A stretch of 36,221 nt of DNA, taken from the NCBI GenBank assembly GCA_029006735.1, contig JAQXGN010000016.1:1-36221 (forward strand), read 5' to 3'. The notes below the pieces were generated by a model, which saw only the letters and a program-made list of their open reading frames with translations, did not search any database and was not told the DNA's origin. This stretch comes from Caryophanales bacterium (GTDB lineage Bacteria; Bacillota_I; Bacilli_A; RFN20; CAG-449). Shown one piece after another: positions 25,352-33,833 of this stretch (positions are counted from its first letter, which is position 1; every line of letters starts with the position of its first letter). A program made the translations under genes and the position numbers.

Positions 25352-28318
25352 TTATTCAGTTACTTTTTTCTTTTTTGGGAGAAATACAAATACACCCCAA
25401 GCAGCTAATGCTAAACAGATGACACCATCACCGACAAATAAGCCGACTTCCCATTTTGGCATATGAGTAATGAATTCACCTCTAATTGCATTTGAATTAG
25501 CAACAACATATAAAATATTTTTTGAACATTGTTGTAATACATTTACATCTGCTGCAGATGATGCATCTGCTTTCCAAACTCTAAATCCTGCAGATTCAAG
25601 GTTCAAATCTCCACCTGCATAAACCATATCTTTATTAACCATATGTGAACAAGTATTGAAATCGCAAATGACAAATCCTTCAAATCCCCATTCGTCACGA
25701 AGAATAGTAGTTAATAAACGATAATCTCCACCAGTCCATCTTTCACCAATTCTATTGAATGAAGACATTACTGATACTGGTTTTGTTTCTGCGTAATCAC
25801 CAAAGTAAGCTTTGTTATTTTCATTTGTGAAATCAGAAGTACCACCTTTAATTGCAATTTCAAATCCTTTTAAGTATACTTCTCTTAAAGTTTGTTCATC
25901 AAGCCATGTAACTAATCCATTGATTGATCTATGTGTTTCAGTTTCATTTACTGCAAAGTGTTTTAATGAAGTATAAACACCTTTTGAAGCAGTTCCTTTA
26001 GAAATTGCTGCAGACATTTGTCCAGAAAGGAATGGATCTTCAGAATAATATTCAAAGTTTCTTCCACCAAATGGAGAACGATGTAAATTTAATCCTGGAG
26101 CATACCAACCAGTATATGGTCTATTTCTTTCTGTTTCAGTTGAACCGATTAAACCTTCAATACCGACTGCAACACCCATATCGAATAAACGTTGAATGTT
26201 CCAAGTTGAAGCGGCAACAACTTCATTACAATATGAACATGTACCATTGAAAGTTGCTTTATCCATAAAGTTAACCCAACCGACTGGGCCATCTGTATTA
26301 TCTGTAGGTGGGACATTATAACGACTAATTTCAATTGTTTGGAAAGCACCTTTATTTACTAAATCATTCATTTCTTTAACTGTTAATTGTTCAATAAAAT
26401 CTTTCCATAATGGGTCATTATAATCTTTTCCAACTAAATCAGTAATCATAATATCTTTATTGTTATTTACAGTTGGCATTGTAGATAAATCATTTGGATT
26501 ATTTGGATTTGCTTCTTCACTCTTAATAGAACTAATCCATTCGTTAGTGATATTCCAGCCTTCTTTAATTTCTGAACCAACCATTTTTTCTTCATTAGTT
26601 CTTGTTTTAGGCCATGTGCCTTCAATATTTGAACGAGATAAAATACTTCCTAATTGTGAATCTGAATTTAATGACTTATCTTCATTATCAGAGAAAAGGT
26701 TTTTAACATCACAGTTTGTTACTGGATCTTTTTCATAACGAATATCTTCTTTTACACTTGCAGTGATAACTGCATCATTCATATCTTTTGCATGATGTGA
26801 GTCAGTTGATAATGTGAATTTATAATCATCTCCAGCCTCAACAACATAGCCTTTTTTACCACTAATTCCCTTATAATCATATGAAGCATATGTATATGGG
26901 CTATCAACAGTAATAATAACTGTATCTTCTTCTCCTGGTTGTAATTCTTTAGTTTTTGCGAAACCAACTAAGACTTTTGCACTCTTTTCTATGCCACCAT
27001 CATTGTAATGTGGAGTAACATATAATTCAACAACATCTCTTCCTGGATATGTACCAGTATTTTTTACCTTAACGCGATATTGCATTTCAGTATTCTTTTC
27101 AAGAGTTGTTGGAATACTTGCTTTATTAACTAATTCCCAAGAGAAAGTTGTATATGATTCACCATATCCAAATGGATAGACAACTGCTTCATCATAATTA
27201 ATGTGATTCTCTGCTGCAGCCGTTTCATAATAACGATATCCATAATAGATACCTTCCTCATAGTCAGCAAAATATACTTGAGTATCTACTGTACCACGAC
27301 CAACTTTTTCATAATATGCATCACCGCTAATTTTACCTACTGTGCCTAAAGCTCCACCAAAGTTATTCCATGTTGGATCTTTTGTAAAGTCAGCAGGATA
27401 AATATCAACTGTTTTTCCTGATGGAGAAATTAAAGAACCATCTAATCTTTTTCCTTTTAAGATTTCTCCAAGAGCAGACATACCTTCTGTACCATCAAAT
27501 CCAATCCAAAGAATTGAATCGACACCAGCATCTTCTTGTACATCTTTTAATTCCATTGCAGAAGCAGTATTCAATAATAAAACGACTTTTTCAAATCCTT
27601 TTCCTTTTACAGCATTAATTAAATCTTTTTCTGCTGGACGTAATTTTAGAATATGATCATCTGCAGATCTTGGTAAATCAGCACCTTCTCCACCGATACG
27701 AGTGATAACAATTAATGCTGCATCTTTATAGCCATCTGTAGTATTCCATACATCATCAGAATACTTATCAATTGGTGTTTCACCAACGAATGATTCAGAA
27801 ATTGCAACTGTGTTACCATTATCTAAATCAGAGTTATTTGCATCTCTACCTTTACCTGATCTATTTGGATCTTCGTAAAACTCTTTTAATCCTTTTGAAT
27901 ATTGGAAACCAGATTCTTCTAAAGATGTAAAAATATCTTTAATCTCTGAAGTATCAGCAGCGCCTGATCCTGATCCACCATATGCAATATTAACAGAGTT
28001 TTTACCAAAAACTGATACTTTAGCACCTTCTTTTAATGGAAGTGCTTTATCTTTATTTTTTAATAATGTAAATCCTTCTTCACAGATTTCTCTTGTGACT
28101 TTCTTACCATATTCTTTTGCATCTTTCTTAGTTTTGATATTTTCTGGAATTTCAAATCTAGATTTTTCTGTTCCTACAATTTCCATTGTTCCTCTATCAG
28201 AGAGAACAGTACAAATAATATCGTAAAAGGATTGTGTTGCAAGGACATTAACAACTACTCCGATAGATAATACGGCAGTAGTTGTAATAATCCAAGGAAT
28301 TAATTTTTTATTTTTCAT
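25352..28318 (-). CDS. Membrane-anchored GH3 glycosidase, swapped domain order
   Basis: 988 residues. N-terminal hydrophobic anchor (about 8-28) and a second hydrophobic segment near the C-terminus (VGDGVICLALAAWGVFVFL followed by KKKK), so the enzyme is probably held outside at both ends. Domain order is reversed relative to usual GH3: the C-domain comes first (EGFTLLKNKDKALPL, VFGKNSVNIAYGGSGSG), then an FN3-like module (GRDVVELYVTP), then the (beta/alpha)8 barrel (HRSPFGGRNFEYYSEDP, SLKHFAVNETETHR, nucleophile Asp886 in GFVICDFN). The same order is known for beta-glucosidases of Ruminococcus albus and Butyrivibrio. Substrate is inferred as a beta-glycoside. 13 bases after the lipoprotein gene; GAGG ribosome site. 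Confidence 0.92.
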   Translation of the reverse strand: MKNKKLIPWIITTTAVLSIGVVVNVLATQSFYDIICTVLSDRGTMEIVGTEKSRFEIPENIKTKKDAKEYGKKVTREICEEGFTLLKNKDKALPLKEGAKVSVFGKNSVNIAYGGSGSGAADTSEIKDIFTSLEESGFQYSKGLKEFYEDPNRSGKGRDANNSDLDNGNTVAISESFVGETPIDKYSDDVWNTTDGYKDAALIVITRIGGEGADLPRSADDHILKLRPAEKDLINAVKGKGFEKVVLLLNTASAMELKDVQEDAGVDSILWIGFDGTEGMSALGEILKGKRLDGSLISPSGKTVDIYPADFTKDPTWNNFGGALGTVGKISGDAYYEKVGRGTVDTQVYFADYEEGIYYGYRYYETAAAENHINYDEAVVYPFGYGESYTTFSWELVNKASIPTTLEKNTEMQYRVKVKNTGTYPGRDVVELYVTPHYNDGGIEKSAKVLVGFAKTKELQPGEEDTVIITVDSPYTYASYDYKGISGKKGYVVEAGDDYKFTLSTDSHHAKDMNDAVITASVKEDIRYEKDPVTNCDVKNLFSDNEDKSLNSDSQLGSILSRSNIEGTWPKTRTNEEKMVGSEIKEGWNITNEWISSIKSEEANPNNPNDLSTMPTVNNNKDIMITDLVGKDYNDPLWKDFIEQLTVKEMNDLVNKGAFQTIEISRYNVPPTDNTDGPVGWVNFMDKATFNGTCSYCNEVVAASTWNIQRLFDMGVAVGIEGLIGSTETERNRPYTGWYAPGLNLHRSPFGGRNFEYYSEDPFLSGQMSAAISKGTASKGVYTSLKHFAVNETETHRSINGLVTWLDEQTLREVYLKGFEIAIKGGTSDFTNENNKAYFGDYAETKPVSVMSSFNRIGERWTGGDYRLLTTILRDEWGFEGFVICDFNTCSHMVNKDMVYAGGDLNLESAGFRVWKADASSAADVNVLQQCSKNILYVVANSNAIRGEFITHMPKWEVGLFVGDGVICLALAAWGVFVFLPKKKKVTE

Positions 28319-28331
28319 ATTTTTTCCTCAA

Positions 28332-29318
28332 TTATTTAATATAAATTGGAGCTTTGTTATATCCAGGAATGTTCTTATTTACATCAACAAAGCCTAATTG
28401 TGCTGTTGTTGTAATTTGAATGTTATCAATAACTGGAGCAACAGCAGCCATTGTTCCTAATGGAGCATCCGAATTATCTGTAATAAATGATATTGAAGTG
28501 ACTCCTTTATATAAAGTTAAAGAAGTTGTGATTGCAAATGTGTCCCAACCTACAGCACCCATTGAACCTTCTGCATTAATATCGATTGTTTTACAAATCC
28601 ATTCATCAATATAATAGCCTTTAAATTCTCCTTCTCCTGCTGGAGAATAATAATTTAAGAAGAATTCATCCCAGTTACCTAAAGCACCACCATCTTGATA
28701 AGAACGTAAGTCTTCATCATTTACTGGATCAACACGAATTGCATAGTTTTCTGGAGATAAACGAAGATTAAAGAATTCACCAGCACATCTTAAATCTAAT
28801 TTTGCATCCTTAACTTCTCTATCTGAGAAAATTAAGAAATTAACTGAGTTACCACTTCTATATAAATATGATACATAACCAACTGATTCATCATCTGTTA
28901 AAGCAGCCATTCCATTTTCACCTGCAGCACCTGAATAACCTGGACCTTGTTTATTTGATAAATTAGTGCACTCTGCTTCAAAAACATATGTTACTTGACC
29001 TGGTGCATGTGGAATAAAGTGTTCTGGTGCACCTATAACTTCTCCTCCACCAACATCACTTGTTGGCTTTTCCGATGTTGCTACATTACTTGTTGGTTTT
29101 TCCGATGTTGCTACATTACTTGTTGGTTTTTCTGATGTAGCTACATTACTTGTTGGTTTTTCCGATGTTGCTACATTACTTGTTGGCTTTTCTGTTGTTA
29201 CTTCGTTTGTATCTTGAGAGTTATTTGAACTAACATCACTAGTAACTGGTTTATCACAACCGAATAAAACAGTTGATAATAAAGCTACTCCTAATAGCAT
29301 TTTTGTTCCTTTTTTCAT
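28332..29318 (-). CDS. Lipoprotein with repeat linker and CBM6/35-like domain
   Basis: 328 residues. Lipoprotein signal peptide with lipobox LFGC and Cys21. A Thr/Ser/Pro-rich linker made of tandem decapeptides TSEKPTSNVA (about 37-90) follows. The rest (about 105-320) begins VTYVFEAECTNL; the FEAE motif is the start of CBM6/CBM35-type carbohydrate-binding modules. The C-terminal end has APVIDNIQITT, the matching last strand. Likely a cell-surface saccharide-binding partner of the two GH3 enzymes that flank it. AAGGAGG ribosome site; it is separated from the upstream GH3 gene by a hairpin (29344-29381). The binding specificity is unknown. Confidence 0.8.
   Translation of the reverse strand: MKKGTKMLLGVALLSTVLFGCDKPVTSDVSSNNSQDTNEVTTEKPTSNVATSEKPTSNVATSEKPTSNVATSEKPTSNVATSEKPTSDVGGGEVIGAPEHFIPHAPGQVTYVFEAECTNLSNKQGPGYSGAAGENGMAALTDDESVGYVSYLYRSGNSVNFLIFSDREVKDAKLDLRCAGEFFNLRLSPENYAIRVDPVNDEDLRSYQDGGALGNWDEFFLNYYSPAGEGEFKGYYIDEWICKTIDINAEGSMGAVGWDTFAITTSLTLYKGVTSISFITDNSDAPLGTMAAVAPVIDNIQITTTAQLGFVDVNKNIPGYNKAPIYIK
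29058..29207 (-). repeat. Five 30-bp tandem repeats in the lipoprotein linker
   Basis: The units begin at TGTTGG on the plus strand at 29061, 29091, 29121, 29151 and 29181 (exact 30-base period) and encode the decapeptide TSEKPTSNVA. Copies differ by one to a few bases (TCCGATGTTG, TCTGATGTAG, TCTGTTGTTA), with the outer ones most diverged. In frame throughout, so copy-number change would only alter linker length. Confidence 0.9.
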
Positions 29319-29343
29319 AAATTCCTCCTTATGTAATAAAAGT

Positions 29344-29381
29344 GCATTTGGCCCCCAAGTTTACACCTGAGAGCCATTTGC
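29344..29381 (-). other. GU-rich hairpin between the stalked GH3 and lipoprotein genes
   Basis: On the minus-strand RNA GGCTCTCAGG pairs with CTTGGGGGCC (10 bp, three G-U pairs, loop TGTAAA), flanked by GCAAAT and AAATGC, which pair partially. It is unusually GC-rich for the window. Only a poor T-run (CTTTTATT) follows, so it may be a leaky terminator, an attenuator or a stabilising 3' stem for the upstream transcript. Confidence 0.55.
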
Positions 29382-29408
29382 AATTATAAGATTTTTATAA
29401 TATTTAAA

Positions 29409-32400
29409 TTATTTTTCTTCTTTTTTCTTCTTTAAAGCGATAGCTGCTGCACCGAGAGCTAATGAGCCAAGAACTGTTGTTGTTGCTACGATAGAACCTG
29501 CGCATCCTTTTCCATCAACGCCATCTTTTCCATCTGTACCATCTTTACCGTCAGCTCCTGCAGGACCTTGTGGACCTGTTGCACCTGTGTCACCTTTGTC
29601 ACCTTTATCACCTTTTGGACCTGTTGCACCTGTATCACCTTTGTCACCTTTTGCACCATCTTGTCCATCTTGTCCAACGACTACACCAAGGTTAACAACT
29701 GTACCATCTTCGTATTCGATGACTAATTCGCCTGATTCGTTAATTGTTGTAGAAACAATACCACCATGTGATTCTGGTACTTGTACTTCTGGTAATTGAG
29801 CATAAACTGTAACTGTAGAAGTAAGATTGATATTACCTTGTCTCGATCCGTTTTGATAAGTACCTGTTTGTTTTACAGTGATTTTAGCATCTTCATTACC
29901 AACTTCAACAGTGATATTACCTGTTTCTGGATCATAAACGACACCTTCACCTGTGACTGTAACTTCATTTGTTAAGACTGGTCTTGAAGCGTTTCCGTTA
30001 TATGGATCACCGACTTTATAAATATTGACACCTATATCATTAATATTAACTGTAATTGTTGAGCCTGCTGCTGCTTTTAAGTTTTCAACAACTAAATCAA
30101 TTGTTGCTGTTCTTGCAAGCCAGTTATCAATAATAGCTTTAACTGTAATCTTACCTTTGAATTCTTCTTTAATAGAACCAGTGATTGCACCTGTTTTTTC
30201 ATCGACAACAATACCTTCTGGTAAGTTAACACCTTCGTATCTTACTGGTAATCCTTTTGTGACTTCTTCAGAAATAGCTGCTGATCCTTTAATTGCAGCA
30301 TTTGGAAGTGTTTTGATTGATGTTGTATCAGCAACATATGTTTCAATATTCTTACCATCTGCAGTAATTGTATCTAAGCCATTTTGCATGTTGTTTGAAT
30401 TTGCTGATGAATATAATACGTTCATAGCAGCATTTCTAATTGTAAAGTATTGTGTTGGAGATTCTGTACCAACTGCTGGATCACCTACTAAGTTACCAGC
30501 GAGAACGCCACCTTTACCTTCTCTTAATGAAGCATCCCAAACACCATCGATACTTTGTCTTGATTGTGAACCTTGTTGTGTTTCACTATATGAGATCTTT
30601 GTATTTAATAATAATTCACAACCACCACGTTGAATGTAGTTAGCATATGCCATACCACCCATGTAGTAGTCAGTAACACCTGCACCTTTGAAGCCCCATT
30701 CTTCTCTTAAGATTTCAACGTTCATCATGTAGTTACCAAATGATGGAACTGCACCTGTTGAGTTGAATGCTGTCATAACACCTGTTGCGTTACCATATTT
30801 TGTTGCATATTCGAAGTTCTTTAATTGATTTTCACGGAATGATTGTTCTGTACCGAATACTGCAATACCTTCTGTACGGTTTGTTTCTTGATCATTTAAT
30901 GAATAGTGTTTTAAGTAAACAACACAGCCTTTTTCTTGTGCGCCTCTTACAACTTCAGCTGCGATATATCCACCATGGACACCATCTTGTGAATAATATT
31001 CAAAGTTACGTCCTGCGAATGGAGAACGGTGTGTATTCATAGCTGGACCATACCAACCTGTAACACCAATCATTAATGATTCGTTACCAACAACTTTACC
31101 TTGTTTGTAAGCTAAATCTTTGTTAAATGTTGAAGCAACGTTTGTTTCACATACCCAAGCTAAACCAGATTTACCTTTTGCAACTGTACCCATAACACTA
31201 TTACTTGTTTTTAATTGTCCTGGACCATCTTGGTCAACTTGTAATTTCTTACCTACTGAAGCTAATGCTGGAGTACTATAACCACCATTTGCTAATAATG
31301 CTGCTAATTCATCATATGTTAATTGGTTCATGAACATTGTCCATGCTTCTCTACCTGTTTTTCCATTGAATACATGACCTGCTTGAGTAGTAACTACTTC
31401 GTCAGATTGTGGATCAATACCTGCCATTTCGAATAATTGAATAGCTGTTTTTCCATCAACTCTAGCTGTTTTATCAGTTGCTTGTGTCCAATCTGCTGGG
31501 ATATCAGCATTTGTTTTGTACCATGGGTCTGTTTCTCTATCATCTGATGCATTGTAGTAGTTGTTATATCTTAAGTATTCACCATTTGGTTTATCTTTTG
31601 ATTGACCTGATGCACCCATTGATGCACTACGTGTTTGTAAAGCACCAATTCTATTACCATAGTCTCTTTCTGCTTCGACTGGAGCTGTTGGGAATGTACC
31701 TGCAAAATCAGTTCTTGTCATTAGTTTCATTTTTGATTTTGAGTCTTCCTCTTTCATATTTAATAATGTATCGTAATCATCACCTTTTGATAAGACGTTA
31801 TATGATAAATCATTTGAAAGAGCACCAACAATCTTTTCACCTGTTTTATTGAATGCACCTGCATTTAATGTTACATCAACTGAGTCAATTACAGTATGTG
31901 AATCTTTTTGTAATCTTAATTGATATGCACCTGCTTCAAGTTCCCAACCTGCAAAGTTATTGTGGTTTGCATCGTTATAGTCAAATGATGCTAAATCACC
32001 AACTCTAACTTTTACATTAACGATTTGTTGTTCGCCTGGTCTTAATAATTTTGTTTTTCCAAATCCTACGAAGCATACTTCTGATTTTTCAATTTCATTA
32101 GTTGTGTATGGAGCGTGGTTATATAATTGAACTACTTCTTTACCTGCTACAGTACCAGTATTTTTAACTCTAACTGGAACATTAATGAAGTCATCCATTG
32201 ATGAAGCTGCATTTACTAATGTTGCAACTTCTGCACCTGTAATTGCTAAATGTTGTTCAAATTGTGAATAGCTTAAACCATAACCGAATGGGAATACAAC
32301 TTCTTCATCGTAATTGAATGATGAATCGACAGCTGCACGTGTTTCATAATATTTATAACCAAGATAAATACCTTCTTCATTTTCTGTACCATATGTAGTA

Positions 32401-33386
32401 CTTGTTTTTCCTTCTCCTTCAGCTGTTTTTGTATTGATATATTTATTTGAAGATCTAATTTCTTTACCTTCTTCATCAACGCCTAATACTACTTGAGTAT
32501 TATCGCCAAAGTTTTGCCATGTTGGATCTTTTTTGAAATCAGCTGGCCAAATATCTGATGTTCTACCTGATGGGTTAACTGTACCATTTAAGATTCTACC
32601 AACTGATTCGAAACCATTTTGTCCACCTTGGCCAACCCATAAAATAGCATCAACTGATAATTCACCATCATCAGCAACTAATTCACCAAGTTCCATTACA
32701 TTTGCAATGTTTAATAATACGACAACTTTTGAGAAGTGTTGTTTTGCATGTTTAATTAATTCTCTTTCATTGTCATCTAATTGTAAAACGTGATCTGATT
32801 TATCAGCGTGAGTAGCTACATTCTTTGTGAATAAGTCTGAACCTTCACCGCCAGCTCTACCAATTGTAATTACAGCTGCATCGTCATATAAATCATATGA
32901 TGATTCATCAGCAACTTTATCAACAGTATTATCAACAACAACTGCTGAAGCGCCACCAAACATACCTGCAGATACTGTAGCAGTAGCTCTATTTAAAATA
33001 GTGTTTTGCATGACTTTGTTATTGAGGTTAAAACCTGCAGCTAATAAGCCATCGACAATAGAAGAACCACTTGAAACTGAGCCTGATCCTGTACCACCAT
33101 ATACTGGTTCATATGATCTTGCACCAAATAATGTGATGTTATTACCACTAAGTGGTAATGCGTTATTTTTGTTTTTTAATAAAACCATTGATTCATCTGC
33201 GATTTCAATGTTTAAACTTTTAGCGTAGTTTTCTAACTCTTCAAAAGTTGTGAAATCAGGATGAAAACCTAATTGGTTACTAGCAGCATATACTCCATTT
33301 GCTGCACTTACTGTTCCAGCGCCTGCCATTAAGAAAGCTAATGAAGCAACTGCAACTGCTAAGATTTTGTTAGTAGTTTTTTTCAT
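29409..33386 (-). CDS. Secreted GH3 glycosidase with Ig-like domain, collagen-like stalk and C-terminal anchor
   Basis: 1325 residues from the ATG at 33386 (AAGGAGA ribosome site; an upstream in-frame start at 33425 has none). Signal peptide (MKKTTNKILAVAVASLAF, cleavage near VSA). Swapped GH3: C-domain first (MVLLKNKNNALPL, FGARSYEPVYGGTGSGS), FN3-like (GKEVVQLYNHAPY), then the barrel (HRSPFAGRNFEYYSQDG, LKHYSLNDQETNR, nucleophile Asp906 in GAGVTDYY). An Ig-like domain follows (LPEGIVVDEKTGAITGS), then 19 Gly-X-Y triplets (29505-29675), then GKGCAGS with Cys1295, a hydrophobic helix and KKKKEEK. First gene of the GH3 operon. Codon use looks less AT-biased than the neighbours, as in highly expressed or acquired genes. 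Confidence 0.92.
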   Translation of the reverse strand: MKKTTNKILAVAVASLAFLMAGAGTVSAANGVYAASNQLGFHPDFTTFEELENYAKSLNIEIADESMVLLKNKNNALPLSGNNITLFGARSYEPVYGGTGSGSVSSGSSIVDGLLAAGFNLNNKVMQNTILNRATATVSAGMFGGASAVVVDNTVDKVADESSYDLYDDAAVITIGRAGGEGSDLFTKNVATHADKSDHVLQLDDNERELIKHAKQHFSKVVVLLNIANVMELGELVADDGELSVDAILWVGQGGQNGFESVGRILNGTVNPSGRTSDIWPADFKKDPTWQNFGDNTQVVLGVDEEGKEIRSSNKYINTKTAEGEGKTSTTYGTENEEGIYLGYKYYETRAAVDSSFNYDEEVVFPFGYGLSYSQFEQHLAITGAEVATLVNAASSMDDFINVPVRVKNTGTVAGKEVVQLYNHAPYTTNEIEKSEVCFVGFGKTKLLRPGEQQIVNVKVRVGDLASFDYNDANHNNFAGWELEAGAYQLRLQKDSHTVIDSVDVTLNAGAFNKTGEKIVGALSNDLSYNVLSKGDDYDTLLNMKEEDSKSKMKLMTRTDFAGTFPTAPVEAERDYGNRIGALQTRSASMGASGQSKDKPNGEYLRYNNYYNASDDRETDPWYKTNADIPADWTQATDKTARVDGKTAIQLFEMAGIDPQSDEVVTTQAGHVFNGKTGREAWTMFMNQLTYDELAALLANGGYSTPALASVGKKLQVDQDGPGQLKTSNSVMGTVAKGKSGLAWVCETNVASTFNKDLAYKQGKVVGNESLMIGVTGWYGPAMNTHRSPFAGRNFEYYSQDGVHGGYIAAEVVRGAQEKGCVVYLKHYSLNDQETNRTEGIAVFGTEQSFRENQLKNFEYATKYGNATGVMTAFNSTGAVPSFGNYMMNVEILREEWGFKGAGVTDYYMGGMAYANYIQRGGCELLLNTKISYSETQQGSQSRQSIDGVWDASLREGKGGVLAGNLVGDPAVGTESPTQYFTIRNAAMNVLYSSANSNNMQNGLDTITADGKNIETYVADTTSIKTLPNAAIKGSAAISEEVTKGLPVRYEGVNLPEGIVVDEKTGAITGSIKEEFKGKITVKAIIDNWLARTATIDLVVENLKAAAGSTITVNINDIGVNIYKVGDPYNGNASRPVLTNEVTVTGEGVVYDPETGNITVEVGNEDAKITVKQTGTYQNGSRQGNINLTSTVTVYAQLPEVQVPESHGGIVSTTINESGELVIEYEDGTVVNLGVVVGQDGQDGAKGDKGDTGATGPKGDKGDKGDTGATGPQGPAGADGKDGTDGKDGVDGKGCAGSIVATTTVLGSLALGAAAIALKKKKEEK
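29505..29675 (-). repeat. Collagen-like Gly-X-Y repeat
   Basis: 19 consecutive triplets (GQD GQD GAK GDK GDT GAT GPK ... GKD GVD GKG), encoded by imperfect 9-base and longer direct repeats such as GGTGATAAAGGTGAC and GGTGCAACAGGTCC. Predicted to form a trimeric triple-helix stalk between the enzyme and the membrane anchor. Confidence 0.92.
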
Positions 33387-33435
33387 ATTTTCTCCTTTTT
33401 GTATTAGCCACGAACGTGTGCCCATACGTAGCTCG

Positions 33436-33444
33436 ATTATAACA
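33436..33444 (-). promoter_or_regulatory. Extended -10 promoter of the GH3 operon
   Basis: TGTTATAAT on the minus strand (TGn plus perfect TATAAT). A 17-base spacer puts an AT-rich, non-consensus hexamer at -35, consistent with an activator-aided or extended -10 promoter. Predicted leader of about 43 bases before the ATG at 33386. Confidence 0.6.
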
Positions 33445-33512
33445 TTTAATATTTTTTTAAAATTGTATTAATCGATAACTTGCTCGAAATTAGAGATAAA
33501 TTGTCGAAAAAA

Positions 33513-33526
33513 TATAAGCGCTTTCA
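33513..33526 (-). promoter_or_regulatory. Candidate cre (CcpA binding) site
   Basis: Minus strand TGAAAGCGCTTATA; against TGnnAnCGnTTnCA it misses one defined position on either strand, and the core AAGCGCTT is a perfect palindrome. It lies about 90 bases upstream of the predicted transcription start of the GH3 operon, a position more like activating than roadblock cre sites. Confidence 0.55.
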
Positions 33527-33775
33527 TTTTTCATATATTTAATAATTTTTTTAGTTATTCTAAAATAATGATCATATTTATCTTTCTCCATAAACGATTT
33601 AAAAAAATAATATGAATATGTTTTATCTTAGTTAAAAAGATTAATCTAATCATCAATAAATAATTTCTAAAAAATAGTGATTTCGCTTCATACCTCTATG
33701 TATATTACCAATTATTGTGTTTTGACTATCTAAAAATGCTGATTATTGACACGAAAAAAATAAAAAAACTTCTTT

Positions 33776-33802
33776 TTCTCTTATAATAAAAATATAAGAG
33801 AA
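33776..33802 (-). terminator. Hairpin downstream of the histidine kinase
   Basis: TTCTCTTATA (33776-33785) / TATAAGAGAA (33793-33802), 10-bp perfect stem. On the minus strand it is followed by AAAGAAG and then TTTTTTT. Placed 32 bases after the kinase stop, so it probably ends the two-component operon, though the T-run is offset. Confidence 0.6.
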
Positions 33803-33833
33803 TCTATTAATAGTTTTAATAGCAAAAAGATGA

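Larger units (their letters stand above)
33387..33833. other. 447-base intergenic region between the GH3 operon and the histidine kinase
   Basis: Contains the GH3 promoter (33436-33444), a near-consensus cre site (33513-33526) and the terminator-like hairpin after the kinase (33776-33802), each listed separately. The remaining AT-rich part (33540-33770) shows no gene longer than about a dozen codons, no tRNA and no convincing second promoter. Confidence 0.7.

Noticed and set aside
28332-29318. CRISPR-like array at the 30-bp repeats
   Set aside because: Repeats are directly abutting, in frame and coding, with no spacers or cas genes.
30025-30633. Long open frame on the plus strand inside the stalked GH3 gene (about 200 codons)
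   Set aside because: Antisense shadow of a long coding region; low-complexity composition, no ribosome site or promoter.
33436-33540. LytTR boxes at the GH3 promoter
   Set aside because: Only loose matches (for example CAAGTTATC); no direct repeat pair at two-turn spacing, so direct control by the neighbouring regulator is not supported by sequence.
33676-33690. Second cre-like sequence (TGATTTCGCTTCA region)
   Set aside because: Misses three defined positions of the consensus; spacing of the core is wrong on the minus strand.
33651-33693. 12-codon reading frame (MKRNHYFLEIIY) on the minus strand between kinase and GH3 genes, considered as a signal peptide precursor
   Set aside because: The only ribosome-site-like sequence is 1-2 bases from the ATG, it lacks any AgrD features and no processing gene is present.
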